Part shown: positions 1 to 6,670 of the stretch, piece after piece
Numbering within the stretch: the stretch's first letter is position 1
How the letters are laid out: the number at the start of each line of letters is the position of its first letter
DNA from: CAZGVW01 sp964529265
GTDB lineage: Bacteria; Planctomycetota; Phycisphaerae; Phycisphaerales; UBA1924
Length of the DNA stretch: 12,294 nt
Assembly (NCBI GenBank): GCA_964529265.1
Contig: CAZGVW010000268.1
Span: 1 to 12,294, forward strand
Reading direction: 5' to 3'
Program-made: the position numbers and the translations under genes
Notes under the pieces: model-generated
What the model was told of the DNA's origin: nothing
Databases searched by the model: none
The model's input: the letters and a program-made list of their open reading frames with translations, nothing else

Positions 1-2
1 TC

Positions 3-1808
3 GCGGCGCTGCTCGTCGACGCGCGGCGCTATGCGCAGGGGTTCGGCCTCCTGCACACGTCCACGTTTGCCGACGACGACTTCTCGAGTGCGATCGCACT
101 GCGCGCGCTCGACGTTCTGGAGCGTGACGGCTGTGCCCTGATGGCGCGGTGCTCCGCCGCAGGCGATCGGCTCCTCCGGGCCCTGCGGGAGCTCGGCACC
201 CGTTTCCCGACGGAGCTCGTCGACGTTCGCGGACGAGGCCTGATGATCGGCGTCGAGCTCGGCGCGAGGGCGGGGTCCGCTTCCCCGCTGCTCCGCGTAG
301 CCGCCGAGCAGAACCTGCTCACGTACCTCGTAGCCGGCTATCTCGCTCGAGTGCACCGCATCCGCGTCGGCCCGACGCTTGCCGAGCACCACACGATCCG
401 GATCGAACCGTCGGCCTTCATCACCGATGCGGACATCGATCGCTTCCTCGCGGCGTTCGAGCGCGTGCTGGGGATTCTGCAGCGCGCGGACGCCGCCGCG
501 CTCGTCGGACACCTCCTTGACGACGACCGCCGCGTCGAGCCTGCGCTGGCGCCGCGTGGCATCGCGGGCGATCGCCCGCCGGGCGACAGCGGCAGCGATC
601 GCCCGAAGGTCGGGTTTCTCGTCCACTTCATGGTGCCGGGGGATCTCGCCGAGTGGGAGCCGCGGCTGGCGGTGTTCACCGAGGCGGGACAGGCGGCCTT
701 TCTCAAACGCATGCGCGGCCTGCTGGCGCCGTTCGTCTTCGACAAGGCGACGCTGCGCTCCTCGACGGGCGCAGCCGTCGACCTGGTGATCATCGCCGTG
801 CCGTTCACCGCGCAGCAGGCGCTCCACAGCCTGCGATCCGGATCGCGGTGGGCGACCGACCTGGTCAGGGCCGCGCTGCAGCTGGCGAAGGACGAGGGCT
901 GCCGGGTGCTCGGTCTGGGCGGGTATACGTCCATCGTGACCGACAGCGGCAGAGATCTGATCGACGACGAGATCGCCGTCACGAGCGGCAACAGTCTCAC
1001 GGCCGCGGCGGCGCTGGAGGCGTTGTGTCTCTCCGCCGAGCGGCTGCGAATCGATCCGTCGCGGTCGCAGCTGGGCGTGCTGGGCGCCGCCGGCAATATC
1101 GGAGCGGCCCTGGCCGAGCTGGCGGCCGAGCGCGTCGGACGCCTGCTGCTGGTGGGACGGCAGGGGGTGGCGCGCCTGCTGGAGCCCGTGGTCGCCGCCA
1201 TCTACGCCGCGGAGTTCCGTCGAGTCTGCGCCGGCGCGACCACCGGCATCGCCGCCGCAATGGCCGGCACGGCGACGGTGCGTGCGCTGCTGGAACGCGG
1301 GTGGACCGAGCTGCCGGATCTGGGAGCACGGATCCACCGCGGCCTGAAAGACGAGCTTGGCGACGCCGCGCCGATCCGGCTGTCGCACGACATCGGCAGC
1401 CTCCGTTCCTGCCAGCTCATTCTGACGGCGACCAACGCGCCGCGGCCGGTCCTGGGTGCGGAGCACCTTCCCGACGGTGTGTCGGTGGTCTGCGACATCG
1501 CGGTGCCCCAGGATGTGGATCCGTCCGTGGTCGCCGCGCGGCCCGCCGCGGCGATTCTGCGGGGCGGGATCGTGCGGGCGCCTGCAGGGCAGCATCTTCG
1601 GTTTGCCGGAACGAGGCTGGAGGACGGGGAGCTGTATGCGTGTCTCGCGGAGGCGGCGCTCCTGGGGCTGGTCGGCTGCAACCGGCACTTCTCGCGAGGT
1701 CCTCTGACGGCGGCCGGGATCCGGTACATGCGCGAGCTGGCCGACGTCCACGGGTTCCGGATCGAAGAACGACTCGCGACCGAACGCCTCGATACGTTCG
1801 CGGTCTGA
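3..1808 (+). CDS. Class III aminotransferase / AAR-like acyl-ACP reductase fusion (5'-truncated)
   Basis: The frame is open from the window edge, so the N-terminus is missing (about 601 codons remain; codon n starts at base 3n). Codons 1-160 match the C-terminal part of class III PLP aminotransferases: an HTSTF motif at 18-22 (phosphate contact from the partner subunit), a DVRGRGLMIGVEL segment and a final IRIEPS...DADIDRFLAAFE segment. From codon 202 to the end the protein resembles cyanobacterial long-chain acyl-ACP reductase (AAR): GFLVHF at the start, LGGYTS at 305-310, a TSGNS-TAAA segment, a Rossmann loop GAAGNIGAA at 361-369, and YACLAEAALL, whose Cys547 aligns with catalytic Cys294 of the Synechococcus enzyme. 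Compared with that enzyme there are about 50 extra residues after the Rossmann loop. I infer NADPH-dependent reduction of an acyl thioester to an aldehyde followed by transamination to an amine. Further domains may lie upstream. The domain calls are fairly sure; substrate and product are unknown. Confidence 0.85.
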   Translation, partial: AALLVDARRYAQGFGLLHTSTFADDDFSSAIALRALDVLERDGCALMARCSAAGDRLLRALRELGTRFPTELVDVRGRGLMIGVELGARAGSASPLLRVAAEQNLLTYLVAGYLARVHRIRVGPTLAEHHTIRIEPSAFITDADIDRFLAAFERVLGILQRADAAALVGHLLDDDRRVEPALAPRGIAGDRPPGDSGSDRPKVGFLVHFMVPGDLAEWEPRLAVFTEAGQAAFLKRMRGLLAPFVFDKATLRSSTGAAVDLVIIAVPFTAQQALHSLRSGSRWATDLVRAALQLAKDEGCRVLGLGGYTSIVTDSGRDLIDDEIAVTSGNSLTAAAALEALCLSAERLRIDPSRSQLGVLGAAGNIGAALAELAAERVGRLLLVGRQGVARLLEPVVAAIYAAEFRRVCAGATTGIAAAMAGTATVRALLERGWTELPDLGARIHRGLKDELGDAAPIRLSHDIGSLRSCQLILTATNAPRPVLGAEHLPDGVSVVCDIAVPQDVDPSVVAARPAAAILRGGIVRAPAGQHLRFAGTRLEDGELYACLAEAALLGLVGCNRHFSRGPLTAAGIRYMRELADVHGFRIEERLATERLDTFAV

Positions 1809-1825
1809 GCCCGCGAAGCGGCGGT

Positions 1826-3145
1826 TCAGATCGACACGGCGGGTGCGCGCGACCGGTCCGCCGCGCGCCAGACCGACCAGACGGTCAACACCACCGCGGC
1901 AGCAAGCGCGGCGGCGGTCCACAGCAGGACCTGGTCGAGAATGGCCGGCAGCGAGAAGAGCGCGCCTGCGCCGAGCAGCGGCAGCACGATCACGAGGGCA
2001 CGCTGGATCCACGCCGGCGCGGGCGTGCGGTACGAACGCCGCATGTGCGGCTTCTGTTTGCGCAGCACGAGCACGGACAGCGCGAACGCGGCGTAGACGA
2101 GGCACATGATCGCCGCCCCGACCACCGCCAGCACGAGCTGCAGCTGGAACCAGACGACCATCACCGCCGTGGCCGCCGCGGCCGAACCGAGGAGCATCGT
2201 CGCCCCGACAGGGGCCCCGGTCCGGACGGACACGAAGCCGATCCATGTGGGCAGGTATCCTTCGTTCACCAGCATGAGCAGCAGCCGGGAGCCGCCCATG
2301 ATGCCGGCATTGAAGGTCGACGCCGTCGCCGAGAGCGCGAGGAGGAACACCATGTAGGCGCCGGCCGGACCGAAGATCGCCGCGTAGACGGGGGCATGGG
2401 GAATCGGGCTCGCCCCCAGCTCGCTCGGCGACACGTGCCGGATCGCGGTGAACGCGAACAGCGTGTAGATGATCATCAGGATCACGATCGATACCGGCAG
2501 CGCACGTGGAATCAGCCGCTCGTACGACCGCGGGCGCAGACCCACCGGCGTCGCCCACTCGAACCCCATGTAGAGGAACACCGCCATCCCGATTGCGGAG
2601 GGGAGCGTGCTGCCCCCGACCGGCGGCTCCATCTGCAGCACGGGACCGTCGGCCGTGCCGACGCCGGCTGCCGAGACCGCCAGCAGGATGGCGATCGCGC
2701 AGGCCGTGATGGCCATCTGCGTGCCTCGCGGGAGCTCGAGCCCGGCCAGGTTGATCGCGGTCACGGTGACGATGACGATGAGCGTCGTCAGCAGCGGGCC
2801 GACCGCTGTCAGGTTGCCCACGACCAGGGCGAACATGTACCCTTCCACGCCCGCCATCAGCACGGTGAACACCAGATACAGGTAGACGAGCGCCAGCGAC
2901 ACGGTCGAACCGAGCGCCGGCTTCAAGTAGGTGCGGATGCCCGGCGCCGACGGAAACATGCCGGCGAGCTCGGCAACCGAGAGCGACAGCACGAGGCAGA
3001 GCAGGCCGGCAACGACGATGCTGACGAGGACGCCCATGCCGGTCTCGACCTGGAACACGCCCGACAACACCGTGAAGGAGCTGGTGGCGAGCGCCATGCC
3101 GACGGCGACCGACACGTAAAACCAGAACTCGAGCGGCCCTTTCAT
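1826..3145 (-). CDS. APC-superfamily amino acid/polyamine permease
   Basis: A 439-residue inner-membrane protein with about 12 hydrophobic segments, the usual size and topology for the amino acid-polyamine-organocation (LeuT-fold) family. Family-typical features are the first helix GMALATSSFTVLSG (an unusual version of the glycine-rich substrate-binding helix), AELAGMFPSAPGIRTYL after helix 2 (the place where most members have a P-x-x-GG-x-Y motif), and SRLLLMLVNEGYLP followed by a T-G-A-P stretch late in the protein. It is the last gene of a minus-strand run, starting 28 bp after the SCP2 gene, and no good Shine-Dalgarno sequence precedes the ATG. It therefore probably depends on upstream transcription or translational coupling. 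The substrate cannot be read from the sequence; amino acids or amines are the usual cargo. It converges on the fusion gene with only 17 bp between the stops. Confidence 0.9.
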   Translation of the reverse strand: MKGPLEFWFYVSVAVGMALATSSFTVLSGVFQVETGMGVLVSIVVAGLLCLVLSLSVAELAGMFPSAPGIRTYLKPALGSTVSLALVYLYLVFTVLMAGVEGYMFALVVGNLTAVGPLLTTLIVIVTVTAINLAGLELPRGTQMAITACAIAILLAVSAAGVGTADGPVLQMEPPVGGSTLPSAIGMAVFLYMGFEWATPVGLRPRSYERLIPRALPVSIVILMIIYTLFAFTAIRHVSPSELGASPIPHAPVYAAIFGPAGAYMVFLLALSATASTFNAGIMGGSRLLLMLVNEGYLPTWIGFVSVRTGAPVGATMLLGSAAAATAVMVVWFQLQLVLAVVGAAIMCLVYAAFALSVLVLRKQKPHMRRSYRTPAPAWIQRALVIVLPLLGAGALFSLPAILDQVLLWTAAALAAAVVLTVWSVWRAADRSRAPAVSI

Positions 3146-3173
3146 GACGGGGGGAACGAGCGGCGTCTGGCGC

Positions 3174-3551
3174 CTAGCCGAGGCGCCAGATCAGCATGGC
3201 CAAGGCCTCGAGCTTGACCTTGTCACGATCCTTCGAGAAGACGGCGAGATTGCCGTCGGTCAGCGCCGTGGCGGGATTGTACGTGCCCGAGAAGATGCGC
3301 TGCAGGATCTGCTCCTCTGCCTGCAGGTGGACCAGATTGTCGGCGCCGTCGTCGAAGTCGTCGAGGACGCGCACCTCGGCGAGCTCGGTATCCTGGACGA
3401 CGAGCCCGAACTTGCGGCCGGTATCGCTGGCGTCGAGCACGACCAGCCGGTTCCACCCGTCGACGAGCCGTTTGACGCGGGCGTTCGTATTGAATCGCAC
3501 CTTGAAGTCTTCGAGGACTGATGGCAGTGCCGAGGTCGCGGCGATCCCCAT
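3174..3551 (-). CDS. SCP2-like sterol/lipid-binding protein
   Basis: A 125-residue single-domain protein resembling the SCP2 sterol-transfer fold. The C-terminal half shows the typical order: DNLVHLQAEEQILQRIFSGT, then YNPATALTDGNL (the 'G-x-x-NP-x-x-A-x-x-x-G-x-L' pattern), then a Lys/Asp-rich turn and a final amphipathic helix. Such domains bind acyl chains, sterols or acyl-CoAs in a hydrophobic tunnel and often serve as carriers or as fused modules of lipid enzymes. The same frame stays open 57 codons further upstream, but that part is Arg-rich and overlaps the acyl-CoA dehydrogenase gene. The ATG at 3551 has AAGGAG 10 nt upstream and gives a normal domain length, so I chose it. It follows the flavoprotein gene by 23 bp and precedes the permease by 28 bp, so it is probably an operon partner supplying or holding a lipid substrate. 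Confidence 0.75.
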   Translation of the reverse strand: MGIAATSALPSVLEDFKVRFNTNARVKRLVDGWNRLVVLDASDTGRKFGLVVQDTELAEVRVLDDFDDGADNLVHLQAEEQILQRIFSGTYNPATALTDGNLAVFSKDRDKVKLEALAMLIWRLG

Positions 3552-3574
3552 GTGAGCGTGTCTCCTTGGCGGTT

Positions 3575-4825
3575 TCAGATCCAGGGCTGCGGCAGGCCGA
3601 GAATCTGGGTGCCGATCACGATCTTCACCGTGTCGTCGGCGGGGCCCATGACCGACCCGGCGCGCGCGTCGCGGTAGGCGCGTTCGACGACGTGGCCGCG
3701 CTTGTAGCCGGCTCCTCCGCACACCTGCAGCGCCTTGCTCGTCACGGCGACCGCCATCTCGCAGGCTGACGGCTTGAGCGTCGCCACCTCGATGAAGAGC
3801 GGGTCGTCAGGGTTGTCGCGCATCACCTCGTCGAGCAGTCCCGAGCTGTTCAGCTCGTTGAAGAGCACGTTCGCGTTGTCGGCCATCTGCGCCACCCGGA
3901 TGGTGGTGGAGCGCACCAGATCGATGGCGACGCGCATCTCCGCGATCAGGCGCTGCACGGTCTCCACGTGGGCCAGGCTCTGGCCCGTATCGGAGTGGAT
4001 GCGCTTCTTCACGTGCGCCACGGCGGCCTCGTAGGCCGCGGTGGCGACGCCGATGTAGACGGCCGCCATCCCGCACAAATAGATGGGGAGGGCGTACGCC
4101 ATCATGAACGACAGCCCCGTGCCGTCCTCGCCGAACCGCTGATCGGCCGGGACGACGCACTTGTCGAAGTGGACCGGGCGGCTGCCGTTGCCCCGAAGGC
4201 CCATGCCGTCCCAGGTGCCCACCGGCTTGATGTTGGGATCGTTGCCGAGGATGAGGAACTGGCTGAGATCCTTGGCGGTCGCCAAGGGGCTCGCGCGCGT
4301 CGGCACCACGTAGTAGTCGGCGAACCCCGCGCTCGTACAGAACGACTTGAACGAGTCGACGACGTAGCCGTCGTCGACCTGCCGGGCGGCGCTGTCCATG
4401 TGCCAGATGCGATTGCCGGACCCCGCCTCGCTCATGGCGAAGGCGCCGAGCCAGTGGTCCGAGGCTATCCGGCGGAGGTAGCACCGGCCCTGATCGGGCG
4501 TGGCGCAGGCCACCAGCAGCGGAATCGTGGTCTGGTGCATGTGGTACGCCATCGCGGTCGACGCGCACGCCTTGCCCAGCTGTTCGGTGACCATGACTGC
4601 GGTGAGCACACCTTCGCTGCCGCCGCCATACTCCTTCGGCAGGAGCATCCCGAGGAGTCCCGCCTTGCCGAGCGCCTTGATGTTCTCGGCTGGAAAGACG
4701 CCTTCCCGGTCGACCCGCTCCGCGTTGGGGGCCAACACGTCACGCGCAACCTCCTGCGCCGCGCGGCGCCATCGCCCCTGATCCGTGGAGAGCGCCAGAC
4801 CCTCGAGATTCAAGAAACCGGGCAT
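3575..4825 (-). CDS. Acyl-CoA dehydrogenase family flavoprotein (catalytic Glu not at usual positions)
   Basis: A 416-residue protein of normal family length. Domains in order: N-terminal helical domain (about 10-120, with LLPKEYGG at 61-68), a beta barrel containing the FAD-binding stretch AFAMSEAGSGN (128-138) and SFKSFCTSAGFADYYVV (158-174), and a C-terminal helical domain with QVCGGAGY (367-374) and YRDARAGSVMGPADD (384-398). Classical members carry the proton-abstracting Glu in a Y-E-G-T motif; here that place is Gly394 (V-M-G-P). At the alternative place used by isovaleryl- and long-chain enzymes I align Tyr249. The protein may therefore be a hydroxylase, oxidase or other acyl-CoA-dehydrogenase-like flavoenzyme rather than a classical alpha,beta-dehydrogenase. 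It is the first gene of a minus-strand run with SCP2 and permease genes. The start has a modest AAGAGGA about 11 nt upstream. Family assignment is strong; the reaction is open. Confidence 0.92.
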   Translation of the reverse strand: MPGFLNLEGLALSTDQGRWRRAAQEVARDVLAPNAERVDREGVFPAENIKALGKAGLLGMLLPKEYGGGSEGVLTAVMVTEQLGKACASTAMAYHMHQTTIPLLVACATPDQGRCYLRRIASDHWLGAFAMSEAGSGNRIWHMDSAARQVDDGYVVDSFKSFCTSAGFADYYVVPTRASPLATAKDLSQFLILGNDPNIKPVGTWDGMGLRGNGSRPVHFDKCVVPADQRFGEDGTGLSFMMAYALPIYLCGMAAVYIGVATAAYEAAVAHVKKRIHSDTGQSLAHVETVQRLIAEMRVAIDLVRSTTIRVAQMADNANVLFNELNSSGLLDEVMRDNPDDPLFIEVATLKPSACEMAVAVTSKALQVCGGAGYKRGHVVERAYRDARAGSVMGPADDTVKIVIGTQILGLPQPWI

Positions 4826-4853
4826 GCTGTGTCGAGTCCTCTTGTCCGAGCCT

Positions 4854-4876
4854 GCCCGGCGGGGGGTCTGCCGGGC
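4854..4876. other. Inverted repeat in the leader of the flavoprotein gene
   Basis: GCCCGGC and GCCGGGC form a 7-bp GC-only stem with a 9-nt loop, about 30 bp upstream of the acyl-CoA-dehydrogenase-family start. No T-run follows on either strand, so it is a poor intrinsic terminator. It could be a leader structure on the minus-strand mRNA or chance in GC-rich DNA. Confidence 0.25.
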
Positions 4877-4908
4877 CCTGCTATCGAGATGGCTGCGGTG
4901 AACGTGCT

Positions 4909-4938
4909 TTCATATCACTTGTGGCCCGCACGCCGCAA
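4909..4938 (-). promoter_or_regulatory. Possible weak promoter for the flavoprotein-SCP2-permease run
   Basis: Reading the minus strand, TTGCGG (4938-4933) lies 18 bp before TATGAA (4914-4909), in the locally AT-richer part of the 191-bp gap between the DUF1003 gene and the flavoprotein gene. Matches to the sigma-70 consensus are only 3/6 and 4/6, so this is a position-based suggestion. The rest of the 4826-5016 gap shows only the inverted repeat at 4854-4876. Confidence 0.2.
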
Positions 4939-5016
4939 CCAACCTGCTGCGTCGCGGAGCCACGTCTGCATCCGCCCGCGATGTCGTACGGCTCACCACC
5001 CGCTGGCGACGGTCGG

Positions 5017-5916
5017 TCAGGTCGCCGAACCGTCCGCCGCAATCGACGTGCCGTCCCGCGGCTCGAGAAGGCGTGCGCTCTGCTCGTGGAAGAGGAGCGG
5101 CAGGCGCTCGCTTTCGAGCACATCCAGCCGCCGCAGCACCTCCGTCAGCGCCAGCTCGTTCTTCAGGTTGACCTGATAGTCGAGATCGGCGCGCAGCCGA
5201 TCCTTCTCGGACTGCCGGTTCTGCGACATCATGATGATCGGGGCCTGCAGGCTGGTGATCATGGCCAGCACGAGGTTGAGCAGGATGAACGGGTGGGGAT
5301 CGAACCCGGCGTTTCGCAGCACCCACGTATTCAGGATGATCCAGAACATCAGGAACACCCCGGCGGCGCCGATGAACTTCCAGCTGCCGCCGAACTCGGC
5401 GATCAGATCGGCCGCACGGTCGGCCATGGTCAGCCGCTTGGCCTCTTCTTCGTTTGCGTTGCGGGTGACCCGCTGCTGCAGCATCTTGTCGGTGAGCCGC
5501 AGACGGGCGAACGTGGCGGTGAGCATTTCCAGCGCCACGAGCGGCTGCCCCACGATCAGGGCGCGGAAGTCCGCGCGCGCCAGGACGGCGAGTCGAGCGT
5601 CCTCGATGACCGCGGCGTCCGCCGACCTCGGCTCGCCGTCGAGCAGCGCCATCTCGCCGAAGAAGTCGCCCTGGGCGAGCTCGGCGAGCGTGAGCGTCTG
5701 GCCCTCGTCCGTCACGGTGATCTGCACGCGGCCGCTCTCGATCAGATACATCGCGTCGCCTTCCTGGCCGGCGCGAAAGAGGGCGGTGCCGGCCGGGGCG
5801 TCCATCCGGCGCAGCAGCCCGCGCAGCCGGCGAGCCGATGCATCGTCGAGCGACGCGAAGAGCGGCACCGAGCGAATGGCCTCGAGGGTCGTTTCCACAG
5901 GCATGTGTGTTGGCAT
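5017..5916 (-). CDS. Cyclic-nucleotide-binding domain + DUF1003 membrane protein
   Basis: About 299 residues if started at the ATG at 5916. Residues 15-130 form a CRP-type cNMP-binding domain with an intact phosphate-binding cassette, FFGEMALLDGEPRSA (85-99), including the Glu88 and Arg97 expected to contact ribose and cyclic phosphate. Then follow a helical linker (140-180), two membrane segments (about 181-200 and 209-229) within a DUF1003 domain, and the family's conserved tail SQNRQSEKDRLRADLDYQVN (231-250). Both halves are recognisable; the role of DUF1003 is unknown. The frame is open to 6105, with other ATGs at 5970, 5955 and 5904. The codons between 5955 and 5917 are poor in G/C at third positions, and the frame beyond 5970 is Arg-rich, so 5916 (or 5904) is preferred; no clear Shine-Dalgarno supports any of them. 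It is divergent from a second cNMP-binding gene. It could be a cNMP-responsive membrane channel or adaptor (inference). Confidence 0.85.
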   Translation of the reverse strand: MPTHMPVETTLEAIRSVPLFASLDDASARRLRGLLRRMDAPAGTALFRAGQEGDAMYLIESGRVQITVTDEGQTLTLAELAQGDFFGEMALLDGEPRSADAAVIEDARLAVLARADFRALIVGQPLVALEMLTATFARLRLTDKMLQQRVTRNANEEEAKRLTMADRAADLIAEFGGSWKFIGAAGVFLMFWIILNTWVLRNAGFDPHPFILLNLVLAMITSLQAPIIMMSQNRQSEKDRLRADLDYQVNLKNELALTEVLRRLDVLESERLPLLFHEQSARLLEPRDGTSIAADGSAT

Positions 5917-5969
5917 GGCAGACACAATCGTGCCGAAACTCGCGTCAGAAGTCATGTCGGGCCGCACCA

Positions 5970-5978
5970 TGCTAGAAT
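5970..5978 (+). promoter_or_regulatory. Extended -10 promoter element in the divergent cNMP region
   Basis: TGCTAGAAT reads as TGn followed by TAGAAT, a 5/6 match to the -10 consensus with the extended TG, on the plus strand. No -35 hexamer is recognisable at 17 bp. Transcription from here would give a leader of about 200 nt before the GTG at 6182. The complementary strand reads ATTCTAGCA, so a minus-strand -10 cannot be excluded. The 265-bp gap 5917-6181 between the two divergent cNMP genes shows nothing else I can support apart from the Shine-Dalgarno site. Confidence 0.35.
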
Positions 5979-6170
5979 CCCGCCCCTGGCCGGCCGTGCG
6001 CGATCGGCGACCGCTCCCCGCACCGGGCCGCAGCCTCATGAGTGCGCGGCGCGTACGGGGCACCGCGCGTGACCTTCTTTCATTCCCTCGCTCGTGCTGG
6101 CGCACGCGCCGATCGTCGTTGAGGATCCGTGGCGCGCCGCGCGGTCGTCCTCGATCCGTCGGGCCTCGTC

Positions 6171-6176
6171 AGGAGG
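6171..6176 (+). promoter_or_regulatory. Shine-Dalgarno site deciding the GTG start at 6182
   Basis: A full AGGAGG lies 5 nt before GTG 6182. It outweighs the in-frame ATG at 6038, which would add 48 Arg-rich residues and has no such site. The ATG directly after AGGAGG is out of frame and stops after two codons. Confidence 0.8.
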
Positions 6177-6181
6177 ATGCC

Positions 6182-6670
6182 GTGACTGCCAGGTACGACG
6201 ATGAGCTGACGTTTCGCGACGGCGATATCATCGCCCGTGAAGGCGACGAGAGCCGGGACATGTACGTCGTGCAACGGGGCGCCGTTGACGTGCTCAAGGA
6301 GATCAACGGCGAGCTGGTGCTCCTGGCCACGCTCGATCGCGGCAGCTTCTTCGGCGAGATGTCGCTGCTCGAGTCCCTGCCCCGAAGCGCCAGCGTGCGC
6401 GCGAGGGGCGAGACAAGGCTGCTCGCGATCCGGGCCGGCTCGCTGCTGCTGAAGATTCGCCGCGATCCGACGTTTGCTTTCGAGATGCTGCAGCAGATGA
6501 GTCGACGCATTCGTCGACTCAACGAACAGGTGGCCGAAGGCCTGCAGCGGCTCGAGCGGATGGGGGCGGAAATCAGGGCGGCCGCGCATCGGCACGCGAC
6601 AACAGAATACGAAGCGGTGCCGGCGGCGCCAGGCACGGACCAGCGGGGAGATGAAGACGTCGGTACGTGA
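6182..6670 (+). CDS. Single-domain cyclic-nucleotide-binding protein
   Basis: A 162-residue soluble protein with a GTG start 5 nt after AGGAGG. It is one CRP-type cNMP-binding domain: the beta-roll opening FRDGDIIAREGDESRDMYVVQRG, then the phosphate-binding cassette FFGEMSLLESLPRSAS with the Glu and Arg that normally hold the ribose and cyclic phosphate, then a C-terminal helix (MLQQMSRRIRRLNEQVAEGLQRL). There is no helix-turn-helix domain, so it is not a CRP-like transcription factor; the basic helical tail may mediate dimerisation or partner binding. Its last 20 bases overlap the metallophosphoesterase frame (or end just before it if that gene uses its internal GTG), which suggests co-translation. 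A likely role is a cNMP sensor or regulatory subunit for the downstream phosphoesterase (inference). Confidence 0.85.
   Translation: MTARYDDELTFRDGDIIAREGDESRDMYVVQRGAVDVLKEINGELVLLATLDRGSFFGEMSLLESLPRSASVRARGETRLLAIRAGSLLLKIRRDPTFAFEMLQQMSRRIRRLNEQVAEGLQRLERMGAEIRAAAHRHATTEYEAVPAAPGTDQRGDEDVGT

Noticed and set aside
1809..1825. CCGC-GAA-GCGG stem between the convergent fusion and permease genes as a terminator
   Set aside because: The stem is only 4 bp and no T-run follows on either strand, so it is not distinguishable from chance in GC-rich DNA.
653..3217. An open plus-strand frame of more than 850 codons across the fusion gene and the permease gene
   Set aside because: Its translation is dominated by Arg, Gly, Ala, Asp and Gln without any domain, and it overlaps two well-supported genes. 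It is the usual by-product of G/C third positions.
3552..3722. N-terminal extension of the SCP2-like protein by 57 residues
   Set aside because: The added part is Arg-rich, lies inside the flavoprotein gene in another frame, and the ATG at 3551 has its own AAGGAG site.
3968..5176. A 402-codon plus-strand open frame opposite the flavoprotein gene and its upstream gap
   Set aside because: It is antisense to the FAD-binding coding sequence; the sequence is rich in Arg, Ala, Gly and His with no family features.
6038..6181. An earlier ATG start for the single-domain cNMP protein
   Set aside because: It would add 48 Arg/Ser-rich residues; the AGGAGG 5 nt before GTG 6182 and the normal domain boundary favour the later start.
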